DNA of 64,000 bases. It comes from an uncultured Clostridia bacterium (GTDB lineage: Bacteria; Bacillota; Clostridia; Christensenellales; UBA1242). Under the pieces are notes generated by a model. That model had not been told where the DNA came from, made no database searches, and saw only the letters and a program-made list of their open reading frames with translations. The stretch spans positions 62,001-126,000 of the forward strand of contig CALWKE010000003.1 of the NCBI GenBank assembly GCA_944381185.1. Reading direction: 5' to 3'. The position numbers and the translations under genes were made by a program. This document shows, piece by piece, positions 23,909-31,410 of this stretch (position 1 is the first letter of the stretch; each line of letters starts with the position of its first letter).

Positions 23909-24631
23909 ATGACTAATGAAAAAATTGATATAAATGATTTTTTAATCAGCATTGACAATATGATTAAATCTAAATACATTTTGGTTGACAGAAGAATTGC
24001 AGATGTTTTGCTTGCAATTGCAGGTAGCACTGATGTTTATAATCTTATTGCTGAATGCATGATAAATTTTGATTTTAAATATGAATGGAAAAGGGCAACA
24101 GGTGGCATGTATTTAAAACTTCCTGAAGGTGATGCAAAAAAGATTTCATTTATTTTTTGTATGCTCAATAACATTGATGACGGAAACATTGACATAACAA
24201 AACTTTTGGATAGATTTTTTTCTTATGACGCCGAACTTTCGCCATATGAACTGTTTTGCAAAACGATAATTGCACAGTTTAAACAATTAATTTTAGAGCA
24301 TTTGAATTATGACAATGTGGTTGAAGAAGTTTCAAACGAAGTTATTGACCAGCCAAATGAATATAAAAACGACTTTGAAATTTTAACTGAATTAATTCGT
24401 GAACTTTTAACTGCTGTTAAGGCTGAAAAAAAGTTAAAAAAATGTTTTATGCAGAAAAATGATTTGGTGGCAGTGCTTGCAACCTTTGAGCAGGTGGCTT
24501 ATAACAGACTCGTTGAATATTTTTATGCTTTTATTGTAACAATAAGAAGTGCTCTTTTAAAAGAAAAAAAGTTCATGCAAAAAGTTTTAAAAATTTGTGA
24601 CCTTGCAAATGATTTAATATCAAGGAGTTAA
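23909..24631 (+). CDS. Conserved-looking hypothetical protein
   Basis: A 240-residue soluble, helix-rich protein. The N-terminal half has a compact pattern (D-R-R-I-A-D-V-L-L-A-I-A-G, then F-K-Y-E-W-K-R-A-T-G-G-M-Y-L-K-L-P); the middle (about 145-165) is acidic, and the C-terminal 80 residues are two or three long helices. No signal peptide or membrane segment. It is four bases upstream of the next small gene and should be cotranscribed with it. I do not recognise the family. Confidence 0.75.
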   Translation: MTNEKIDINDFLISIDNMIKSKYILVDRRIADVLLAIAGSTDVYNLIAECMINFDFKYEWKRATGGMYLKLPEGDAKKISFIFCMLNNIDDGNIDITKLLDRFFSYDAELSPYELFCKTIIAQFKQLILEHLNYDNVVEEVSNEVIDQPNEYKNDFEILTELIRELLTAVKAEKKLKKCFMQKNDLVAVLATFEQVAYNRLVEYFYAFIVTIRSALLKEKKFMQKVLKICDLANDLISRS

Positions 24632-24635
24632 TTTT

Positions 24636-25037
24636 ATGAGTTATATTGATTATATCGGCATGGTGCCTGCAGAATACACAGATGAAGAACTTATAAAAAT
24701 TAAAAATGAATTAGAAGCAGAGTATAGTGAAATTGTTGCCGATTGGGCAGAAGATGTTAAAAATCTTTCATCTGACAAATTTGACCCATATTCTTTTTTT
24801 GGCGAGAGAAAATTAAAAAAAATTGCAAATAAGTATGCCGATCAATCTGCAGATATAACCATTATTTTAGAAGATATTGAAAGGGAACTTTCGCTTCGAG
24901 AAAATTATAATGAAGAGCAAAAATACTTAAATTCGAACAAAGTAAAAAATAACAAAATGAGCACAGAAGAGTTTATTCAAAAAGAGTCTATGAAAACACT
25001 TAAACATAAACTTGAAAACGAAACAAAGGAAGATTAA
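24636..25037 (+). CDS. Hypothetical coiled-coil protein
   Basis: This 133-residue protein is highly charged and mostly helical, with Glu/Lys-rich stretches at 18-40 and 75-133 that could form coiled coils. The site AGGAGTT precedes ATG 24636. Spacing of four bases to the upstream gene implies one operon. No family recognised; no membrane or secretion signal. Confidence 0.7.
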   Translation: MSYIDYIGMVPAEYTDEELIKIKNELEAEYSEIVADWAEDVKNLSSDKFDPYSFFGERKLKKIANKYADQSADITIILEDIERELSLRENYNEEQKYLNSNKVKNNKMSTEEFIQKESMKTLKHKLENETKED

Positions 25038-25045
25038 AAAATCTA

Positions 25046-25074
25046 TTGCAAAAAAAACAGGGCTGTGTTATAAT
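25046..25074 (+). promoter_or_regulatory. tRNA-Glu promoter
   Basis: TTGCAA (25046-25051), 17 bases, then TATAAT (25069-25074) preceded by TG, giving an extended -10. Confidence 0.8.
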
Positions 25075-25089
25075 ACCTTTGTTTTATAT

Positions 25090-25164
25090 GGCATCATAGT
25101 CTAAAGGTTAGGACACAAGCCTCTCACGCTTGGGATCAGAGTTCGATTCTCTGTGGTGCTACCA
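25090..25164 (+). tRNA. tRNA-Glu, anticodon CTC
   Basis: A complete cloverleaf of 75 bases. Acceptor GGCATCA pairs with TGGTGCT (one G-U at the end and one internal); the anticodon arm is CAAGC-CTCTCAC-GCTTG with anticodon CTC; the T arm is CAGAG-TTCGATT-CTCTG. The discriminator A is followed by an encoded CCA (25162-25164). The CTC anticodon reads GAG; the UUC isoacceptor must lie elsewhere. Confidence 0.95.
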
Positions 25165-25167
25165 AAT

Positions 25168-25202
25168 AAAAAAGAGTATACAGATATGTATACTCTTTTT
25201 TA
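25168..25202 (+). terminator. tRNA-Glu terminator
   Basis: AAAGAGTATACA (25171-25182) pairs with TGTATACTCTTT (25187-25198) and runs into T residues. Confidence 0.9.
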
Positions 25203-25220
25203 TTGTTACCCAACAGAGAT

Positions 25221-25290
25221 GAACTTGCTTGCGAACAAAGTGAGCCAAGCAAGTTCGCCAGCCGAGCGAAGCGAAGGGTCTTGGGGCGAA
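25221..25290. repeat. GC-rich island with overlapping inverted repeats
   Basis: GAACTTGCTTG (25221-25231) is a perfect inverted repeat of CAAGCAAGTTC (25246-25256). GCGAAC (25231-25236) pairs alternatively with GTTCGC (25253-25258). A direct GCGAA repeat follows (25265-25274). About 40 of 70 bases are G or C, in a surrounding sequence that is far more AT-rich. It could be a REP-like or mobile-element remnant. The flanking 25291-25371 is plain AT-rich sequence with no gene. Confidence 0.6.
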
Positions 25291-25371
25291 AGTAAAATTA
25301 AAAAGAAAAATAGAAGATATTAAAATAAATTAAAAATTCAAAATATTATTTTAATTAAAAACAAACTTTTC

Positions 25372-25400
25372 TTGTTTAAAGAAAGTTTTTGTGATAATAT
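25372..25400 (+). promoter_or_regulatory. Predicted comEC promoter
   Basis: TTGTTT (25372-25377) and TAATAT (25395-25400), 17-base spacer. Confidence 0.45.
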
Positions 25401-25442
25401 AACTTTGTTACAAAAACAATGAATTGAATCGCGGACATACCA

Positions 25443-26984
25443 ATGAAAAGATTGATGAATTTGAGAGTTTTTCTTATACTTGCAATAGCGATGCTAGTGG
25501 CATCAACTTTTGCCACCTATGTTTTTATAACAAATTCATTAAGATTAATAATATTTTCAATTTTAGTTGCTTTATTTGCAATTCTTTTGATAATTTCAAT
25601 TATTTATAAGTTCAAGTTTTTATATTTATTTTCAGCAGTTTTGTTATTTATGTCAATACCATTTATAAATGTTTATTTTCGTTCAAAGAATTTAGATAAG
25701 AACTATAAATTTAATGAAAGTGAAGTAACAGTATATGGCAAATTCAGTGAGAATTTTTCTTACACAACTTCAGGAAACTTAAAACTAACACTTGACGATG
25801 TTTATATAATTTCAAATGGCGAAACTCATAAAATTGATGGAAAAATTCAACTATACACAAATCCTTCAAACTTTAACCTTGACGATTTTAAACTTGGCAG
25901 ATATATTTCAGCAAGCACCGAACTTTCATTTTATTTTCTTGATGGCAACAGTTCTTCAATGTTTTATTTAAATCGTAACATAGTTGCATCAGGTTATGCG
26001 TTATTTTATGAAATAACATTTACAGATGACTATAATATTACACTTCGTGACAGAATTAGAAATTTCACTCTTGAATATTTAAACAAATTTGATGTAGAGT
26101 ATTCTGAAATTGGCTATGCAATGATTTTTGGTGATACATCATTTATTGATGGAAATGTAATTGAAACATTCAGAAACACAGGAATTGCTCATATTTTGGC
26201 GGTTAGTGGTTTGCATGTTTCACTTATAGTGGGAATATTGTCGTTTATTTTAAAAAAGTTAAAAGTTCCAAACAAAGTTAATTTTGTGATATTTGGCATA
26301 ACACTTCTTTTTTATTCATATCTATGCAACTTTTCGGTTTCAGTTATAAGAGCCGCACTCATGTCTATGTTTGTACTTTATGCAAGCATTAGGGGAAAGG
26401 CGTATGATAATTTAAGTGTTTTATCATTTGTTGCTGTTTTAATACTTTTAGTTGACCCATTAAAAATGTATAATATTTCTTTTGTTTTAAGTTTTTCGGC
26501 AGTGCTTTCAATAATTCTGCTTGCTTCACCAATTAAAAGATTTTTATTTAGATATTTCAAACCAAAAATGGCATCAACCCTGTCGCTAAATCTGGCGGTT
26601 CAATTTGGACTTTTGGTTATCAATGCTTATTATTTTGAAAGATATCAACTGTTGGGGCTTTTATGCAATCTAATATCTGTGCCACTATCAATGTTTTCAT
26701 TTATAATTTTAATAATCGGAATGGCGATTTCCGCAATCTTACCATTTATGTCTTTTATCTGTGACATCTATGGTTATCTTATGGGTCTTGTTGTGAAGTT
26801 TAATCACTATATTAGTTCGCTGGGGTTTGTTATAGATTTTCTTGAATTTAATGTGCTTGCTATTATTTTAATGCTGGTTGTAATGTTCGTTTTAAGTGAT
26901 TATATTTTTGTTAAAAGAAACAAAAAGATTGCTACATGTCTGGTTGTTTTAATTTCAAGTATGCTTTGCTATCTTGTGATATAA
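25443..26984 (+). CDS. comEC: ComEC/Rec2-type competence channel protein
   Basis: ComEC forms the membrane channel through which single-stranded DNA enters in natural transformation. The 513-residue protein has two to three N-terminal membrane helices, an external OB-like region (about 75-190), and the ComEC core: T-G-I-A-H-I-L-A-V-S-G-L-H-V (about 248-261) and S-V-I-R-A-A-L-M, within a run of about seven or more further membrane helices. It lacks the C-terminal metallo-beta-lactamase domain found in the full-length family. ATG 25443 is used, but no good ribosome site is seen; ATG 25455 is an alternative. comEC upstream of holA is a conserved Firmicute order. Confidence 0.88.
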   Translation: MKRLMNLRVFLILAIAMLVASTFATYVFITNSLRLIIFSILVALFAILLIISIIYKFKFLYLFSAVLLFMSIPFINVYFRSKNLDKNYKFNESEVTVYGKFSENFSYTTSGNLKLTLDDVYIISNGETHKIDGKIQLYTNPSNFNLDDFKLGRYISASTELSFYFLDGNSSSMFYLNRNIVASGYALFYEITFTDDYNITLRDRIRNFTLEYLNKFDVEYSEIGYAMIFGDTSFIDGNVIETFRNTGIAHILAVSGLHVSLIVGILSFILKKLKVPNKVNFVIFGITLLFYSYLCNFSVSVIRAALMSMFVLYASIRGKAYDNLSVLSFVAVLILLVDPLKMYNISFVLSFSAVLSIILLASPIKRFLFRYFKPKMASTLSLNLAVQFGLLVINAYYFERYQLLGLLCNLISVPLSMFSFIILIIGMAISAILPFMSFICDIYGYLMGLVVKFNHYISSLGFVIDFLEFNVLAIILMLVVMFVLSDYIFVKRNKKIATCLVVLISSMLCYLVI

Positions 26985-26993
26985 ACTAATAAC

Positions 26994-27022
26994 TAGACAA
27001 AATTTAGATGTTTTGATATAAT
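26994..27022 (+). promoter_or_regulatory. holA promoter
   Basis: TAGACA (26994-26999), 17 bases, TATAAT (27017-27022). The ATG at 27023 directly abuts the -10, so it cannot be on the mRNA; this decides the holA start at 27041. Confidence 0.65.
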
Positions 27023-27040
27023 ATGTTAGAGAACAAGAAG

Positions 27041-28027
27041 ATGAAATACGTTGAATTAAAATCAGAATTAAAAAATAAAATTGAAAGTGCCTACTTGATT
27101 TCGGGGGACGATAGATTTTTATGTTTTGATGCTCTTCAAAAGATTGAAGAAGCAGCGGGAATAAACATAAAAGATATGAACTCCGTAACGCTTTCTGGTG
27201 AAAATGTTTCGGCAAGAGAGATTGTTGATTCAGCAAACATTTATCCATTTGGTGATGAGCATAGGCTTATTGTTGTTAAAGGCTTTTCTGCATCAAAAAA
27301 CAAAGAGGAACAAGCCATAATAAAAAATTATCTTGCATCACCGCTTTCATCAACAATTCTTGTTTTTTTTAATCCAGATGGGGCAGAATTTTTTAAAGGT
27401 ATGTCACACATAACACCCGTCGATTGCAATAAATTAGAGCCTAAATGGGTGAATTTATATATAAAAAATTATTTGTCAAAAAAACAGATTTCGGCAGATG
27501 ATGATGCAATTTCAACACTTGCACTCTATTCACTTTATGATATGACAAAGGTAAGTAGTGAACTTGAAAAACTTTCAGCATATGTTTGTGAAACAAAAGT
27601 TTTAACAAAGCAAATTGTTGAAAATTTTGTTGTTCAAGAAAGGGAATTTCAAATTTATGAACTAGCAGAATTTTTGGCAAAAGGTGACGGGGAAAATGCA
27701 TTTAAACTCATTGATAGTTTTTCTGTTAAACCAGGTTCAGCATTTGTTATCATTTCACCACTTTATAATAATTACAGAAGAGCACTTTATGTTTCAATAA
27801 ACACAAACAAAAGTTCAGCTGAACTGGCATCGCTTTTAGGTGTTAAAGAATTTGCAATAAAAATGTTATCTAATCAAGTTAAAAACTTTTCACCAAAAAA
27901 ATTAAAAACAATAGTAGACTTAATTGCTAAATATGACAAAAAAATAAAAGTCGGAGAAATTAAAGAAAATGTTGCAATAAAATTGATTGCAACTAGTATA
28001 CTAAACATAAGAGGAAAAAATGTCTGA
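27041..28027 (+). CDS. holA: DNA polymerase III delta subunit
   Basis: Delta is the clamp-opening wrench of the clamp loader. The 328-residue protein matches the HolA pattern: Y-L-I-S-G-D-D-R-F-L near the N-terminus, Y-P-F-G-D-E-H-R-L-I-V-V, D-M-T-K-V-S-S-E-L-E-K-L and Q-I-Y-E-L-A-E-F-L. The start is ATG 27041 behind AAGAAG, because the upstream ATG sits against the promoter -10. With holB at 15667 the window encodes two loader subunits. It overlaps the next gene by eight bases. Confidence 0.93.
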   Translation: MKYVELKSELKNKIESAYLISGDDRFLCFDALQKIEEAAGINIKDMNSVTLSGENVSAREIVDSANIYPFGDEHRLIVVKGFSASKNKEEQAIIKNYLASPLSSTILVFFNPDGAEFFKGMSHITPVDCNKLEPKWVNLYIKNYLSKKQISADDDAISTLALYSLYDMTKVSSELEKLSAYVCETKVLTKQIVENFVVQEREFQIYELAEFLAKGDGENAFKLIDSFSVKPGSAFVIISPLYNNYRRALYVSINTNKSSAELASLLGVKEFAIKMLSNQVKNFSPKKLKTIVDLIAKYDKKIKVGEIKENVAIKLIATSILNIRGKNV

Positions 28028-28589
28028 AACTTATTACTTTAAGCCAAAGAAGAAAGAATTATCAAATAGTGTTTACATATTTTTGTTGTTCCTTTCATTT
28101 GTTTGGATCTCAATCTATCCAGCAGTAAACTCTTTTAGTTATAGTTTTACTCTTGGTTTTGGAAATTTGCTTGATATGTCAAATCCAAATGCATCATATA
28201 TTGCTTTCATGATGTTGTTTGTTGCACTTATGGGGCTTTTGGTTTTTGAACTTGCATTATTTATTTACAGATTTATTATAAATTTTAAAATCTATTCATT
28301 TTTGGTGCCGGTTAGAAGATTAAAAGCAGAAAGCAGAATGTTCTTTGCTTATCGAAATTTAATTTTTGGCATTTTTATGAACTTATGCTTTTTCTTGCCA
28401 TATCTTTATTCTTTTATGACACTAATAGATATTGTTATTTCATTTTCAATGCTTTTGCTTTATGTTAATCGAATTAACAAAAGATATGCTGAACCAATAG
28501 TAAGGCATTTTGTTTTTAAGTGTTTCAGTTACCCTATATTTTTCTATGAAGCACTTGTGTTATTATTTACAGTTTTTGGGTGGGTGTAA
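28020..28589 (+). CDS. Four-helix membrane protein of unknown function
   Basis: This 189-residue protein has four to five membrane helices (about 19-40, 60-85, 115-150 and 165-188) and a short Lys-rich cytoplasmic N-terminus. It is translationally coupled to holA by an eight-base overlap and ends one base before the M28-like gene. Not a recognised family. The operon position between a replication gene and a surface hydrolase-like gene does not reveal its role. Confidence 0.75.
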   Translation: MSETYYFKPKKKELSNSVYIFLLFLSFVWISIYPAVNSFSYSFTLGFGNLLDMSNPNASYIAFMMLFVALMGLLVFELALFIYRFIINFKIYSFLVPVRRLKAESRMFFAYRNLIFGIFMNLCFFLPYLYSFMTLIDIVISFSMLLLYVNRINKRYAEPIVRHFVFKCFSYPIFFYEALVLLFTVFGWV

Positions 28590-28590
28590 T

Positions 28591-29991
28591 ATGAAAAAAC
28601 TAACAAAAATAATCTTAACATTTTTTGTAGCAATAATGGCGGTGGCAAGTGTTGGTTTTGGAAATTTTCCAAAATCAGCGGTTTCGGCATCATCTATTCA
28701 AGATTCTCAAACTTTTGTTACAGATGTTAGTGAAGTTTTAAGAAATTATGTAACTTTTAAAAACAGATTAGCGGGCAGTGATGGTGAAAAAGAGGCAAGT
28801 GAATTTATTAAAAATTATCTATCACAAAACACAAGTTTTTCGCCAAAAGACAATGCTTACGTTTTAGATGGTGTGCAAACCTTTACATTCGAATCGGTTT
28901 TTAGTTCAATTTATGAAACTTCGCAAAATATAATTTTTGAATATGATTCTGGCAAGGATACAGATAAAAAAATAATAATTGGAACACATTATGATGCAGT
29001 TGCTTTTAAAAATGGTTCTTTGCAAACAAAGGAAAATATTGTTGAGTCAGAGTCGGTGACGGGTAGTGCTGGAAATGTTGCAACACTTTTGGTTTTAGCA
29101 AAATATCTTCCTTCGCTAAATTTAAATTTTGATGTTGAAATTGTTTTCTTTGGGGCAGGAGAGTCAAACAATGCTGGTTCAAATTTTTATACACAGGGAA
29201 TAACCGATGAAGAAAAGAAAAATATTCTTTGTTATATTAATTTTGATAGTATTGCAGTTGGCAAATATACATATTTTTATGTTGATGAAGTTTCAAATAA
29301 ACTTTCAAACTTAATAAGTGATGTTGCCAGCAATGGAAACACAAACGTTTCAATGGTTAAAACCTATAATTTAAGCAAAGTTATGACAGATAACACAAAC
29401 GAACTTGGTTTAAATTATTATCATCTTGCTATGAATTCAGATAACTATAGTTTTATGAAGAATGGCATAACAGCAATAAACTTTTTTGCAGGTGACTATT
29501 CTTATGGTGTGGCACTTGGGCTTAATGAATATGAAAACAATGAGATAATTAAGTATACCGAAAATGATAATTTGGATTATATTTCTAAAACTTATGGGTC
29601 AGAAAGCATAACAAAAAACCTTTATGATGTTTATAAAACTGTTTGTTTAACTTTGACTGACTCTAACCTTGAATCTGCAATAATGAGTGCAAAAAATTCT
29701 TTGAATTGGTTTTATATGTTTTTTGGCAATGAAAATTTAGTTGTTTATTTATCAGTTATTGCATTTATTATATTTGTTATAATCGCACTTTACATTTATC
29801 ATAAACTTGAGATTAAATCATATTATTCAAATATTGAAAAAGAATTTTTAACAACAGTTGTTCAAATTTCAGATGAAATTAATGCAAATGGCGTTGATGA
29901 AAATGTTGCAAAAGCCGTAAGTCAAGTTGTTGCACGAGATATCAAAAAAACAAAGACAATAAAATCAAAGAAAAACAACAAAAACAAGTAA
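28591..29991 (+). CDS. M28 peptidase-like membrane protein with broken active site
   Basis: The 466-residue product has a signal peptide (to about residue 35), an external M28-type aminopeptidase domain (about 50-375) and a C-terminal membrane helix (about 387-408) with a Lys-rich tail. Family elements remain: G-T-H-Y-D-A-V (His 133, Asp 135), F-F-G-A-G-E-S and N-F-D-S. The bridging Asp in the G-A-N-D-N-A-S-G region is lost (here G-S-A-G-N-V-A, residues 158-164), the general-base Glu is Gly (residue 190), and the final zinc His is not evident. It is thus probably a non-catalytic derivative. The start is ATG 28591; the frame upstream overlaps the membrane protein and is not used. Confidence 0.8.
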   Translation: MKKLTKIILTFFVAIMAVASVGFGNFPKSAVSASSIQDSQTFVTDVSEVLRNYVTFKNRLAGSDGEKEASEFIKNYLSQNTSFSPKDNAYVLDGVQTFTFESVFSSIYETSQNIIFEYDSGKDTDKKIIIGTHYDAVAFKNGSLQTKENIVESESVTGSAGNVATLLVLAKYLPSLNLNFDVEIVFFGAGESNNAGSNFYTQGITDEEKKNILCYINFDSIAVGKYTYFYVDEVSNKLSNLISDVASNGNTNVSMVKTYNLSKVMTDNTNELGLNYYHLAMNSDNYSFMKNGITAINFFAGDYSYGVALGLNEYENNEIIKYTENDNLDYISKTYGSESITKNLYDVYKTVCLTLTDSNLESAIMSAKNSLNWFYMFFGNENLVVYLSVIAFIIFVIIALYIYHKLEIKSYYSNIEKEFLTTVVQISDEINANGVDENVAKAVSQVVARDIKKTKTIKSKKNNKNK

Positions 29992-30025
29992 AAAAAGCCA
30001 CCAAGTTTGGTGGCAATTTTTTTTT
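29990..30025 (+). terminator. Terminator of the holA operon
   Basis: GCCACCAA pairs with TTGGTGGC, with A-run before and T-run after. Confidence 0.9.
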
Positions 30026-30090
30026 GCAAAATTTGTCGAATTATTTTTGTTGAATTAATTTTGCAAAATTTGTAAAATAGAACAAAAAAA

Positions 30091-30117
30091 CTGACATAAA
30101 ATAATAATCAATGTCAG
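30091..30117. other. Small inverted repeat
   Basis: CTGACAT (30091-30097) and ATGTCAG (30111-30117) form a seven-base stem with a 13-base loop, between the two convergent terminators. The purpose is unknown; it may be part of the rpsT 3' end. Confidence 0.35.
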
Positions 30118-30120
30118 TCA

Positions 30121-30146
30121 AAAAAAATCAGCCATGGCTGATTTTT
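30121..30146 (-). terminator. rpsT terminator
   Basis: The palindrome AAATCAGCC/GGCTGATTT lies immediately after the rpsT stop on the minus strand and leads into a T-run. Confidence 0.85.
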
Positions 30147-30423
30147 ATTTTTTTAATTCTGCTTTCAATTTTGTGAGTTCAACAGAAAGGCCTGCCTTTT
30201 TGTTGTTAGCTTTGTTTTTGTGAATGATACCCTTTGAAACTTCTTCATCGATTTTTGAGAATGTTTCAGGAAGTAACTTTTCAGCTAATTCAACATCTTT
30301 ATTAGCAACAGCCGTTTTAAACTTTTTAATAACAGTAGCAAGTTCACTGCGTTCACTTTTGTTTCTTTCGTTATTTCTAATTGCTACTTCTTGTCTTTTT
30401 TTTGCTGATTTAATAATAGGCAT
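30145..30423 (-). CDS. rpsT: 30S ribosomal protein S20
   Basis: S20 binds 16S rRNA early in small-subunit assembly. The 92-residue, Lys-rich, three-helix protein begins M-P-I-I-K-S-A-K-K-R and contains the H-K-N-K-A-N-N-K-K motif near the end, both typical. ATG 30423 is used because AAAGGAGC lies ahead; an upstream frame to 30486 runs through the promoter. rpsT near holA and comEC is a conserved Firmicute neighbourhood. Confidence 0.95.
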   Translation of the reverse strand: MPIIKSAKKRQEVAIRNNERNKSERSELATVIKKFKTAVANKDVELAEKLLPETFSKIDEEVSKGIIHKNKANNKKAGLSVELTKLKAELKK

Positions 30424-30457
30424 AAATAATTTGCTCCTTTGCAATATTCTAGAAACA

Positions 30458-30486
30458 ATTTTATCATATATTTTGTTTATTTGCAA
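30458..30486 (-). promoter_or_regulatory. rpsT promoter inside the end of murI
   Basis: On the minus strand, TTGCAA (30486-30481), 17 bases, TAAAAT (30463-30458). The -35 lies within the last codons of murI. Confidence 0.65.
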
Positions 30487-31252
30487 GTATTTGCTTAAAT
30501 ATTTTTTTATATTTTTGATTTAAACTAAAATCTGCAGATGAGAAAAAAGTAACACTACTTCGTGCAACAAAAGGTTTGGTGTTTAAATTTTTCTGCATGT
30601 CAAAAACTCGTCTTGACACACCCAAAGACCCACTTAAAAGAGGCTTATTAACATACTTTTGTATTAAATTTGATATGAGTGGATAATGTGTGCAACCCAA
30701 AACCACGCAATCAAAATTTTTAGCCTTGCGTTTAATAAAAAACAAGTCTTTTAAAAGGGCAAACCAAGATGATACAGATTTTTGAGTAAAATATTTTTCA
30801 ATATCTATTGCAAAAAATTCAAGTTTCAAACATTTTATAACTTTGCCTGAATGTTCAGCAGTTTGCTTTAGTTTTTTAAAACTATTTTGTTTGGCTGTTG
30901 CGGGTGTTGATAGAACCAAAATTTTATCAAATCCTGCATCACTTGCAAGTTTAATTGCAGGTTCTGTTCCCACAAAAGTTAAATCTTTGTATTTCTTTCG
31001 CAAGTTTTTAATTGAAGTTGTTGTTGCTGTGTTGCACGCCAGAACAACAATTTTAATATTATATTTACTTGTATATTCTTTGATGATGTTATCTAAAAAA
31101 TTAAATATTTCGTGTTTTTTATGTTCGCCATAGGGGCAATTTTTTCTGTCGGCAAAATATATAAAATTGGCTGGAACAAGTTTATATAATTTTGCTAATA
31201 TAGACAGCCCTCCAACTCCGCTATCTATAACTAAAATATACTCTTTTTTCAT
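30464..31252 (-). CDS. murI: Glutamate racemase
   Basis: MurI makes D-glutamate for peptidoglycan. The 262-residue protein has I-D-S-G-V-G-G-L-S at the N-terminus, Y-F-A-D-R-K-N-C-P-Y-G, the first catalytic Cys in L-A-C-N-T-A-T-T (about residue 71) and the second in L-G-C-T-H-Y-P-L (about 182). All are intact. No Shine-Dalgarno is seen before ATG 31252; a TATACT five bases upstream (31263-31258) hints at a leaderless start, though its -35 is poor. Confidence 0.94.
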   Translation of the reverse strand: MKKEYILVIDSGVGGLSILAKLYKLVPANFIYFADRKNCPYGEHKKHEIFNFLDNIIKEYTSKYNIKIVVLACNTATTTSIKNLRKKYKDLTFVGTEPAIKLASDAGFDKILVLSTPATAKQNSFKKLKQTAEHSGKVIKCLKLEFFAIDIEKYFTQKSVSSWFALLKDLFFIKRKAKNFDCVVLGCTHYPLISNLIQKYVNKPLLSGSLGVSRRVFDMQKNLNTKPFVARSSVTFFSSADFSLNQKYKKIFKQILANKQNI

Positions 31253-31376
31253 ATTAAAGTATATGCTAAAAATATAAATTAGTGGCTTTAATTGTTTTAT
31301 AATAAATTTTAAAGAAGAAATTTGTAAATGATAATTTGTAAATTAAAAATGTTTTGTTTTAAATATATTTGCAAAA

Positions 31377-31404
31377 TAAAAACCACTTTGGCAGTGGTTT
31401 TTGT
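31377..31404 (-). terminator. Terminator of the VirD4 operon
   Basis: AAAACCACT pairs with AGTGGTTTT across a TTGGC loop just beyond the stop at 31411. Confidence 0.8.
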
Positions 31405-31410
31405 GATTTG

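Noticed and set aside
25090-25164. tRNA-Glu as the attachment site of the secretion locus
   Set aside because: About 6 kb of ordinary chromosomal genes lie between the tRNA and the first secretion-linked gene, and no copy of the tRNA 3' end is seen at the locus edge.
27023-27040. Upstream ATG of holA as the true start
   Set aside because: It directly abuts the TATAAT -10 hexamer, so it would lie upstream of the transcription start.
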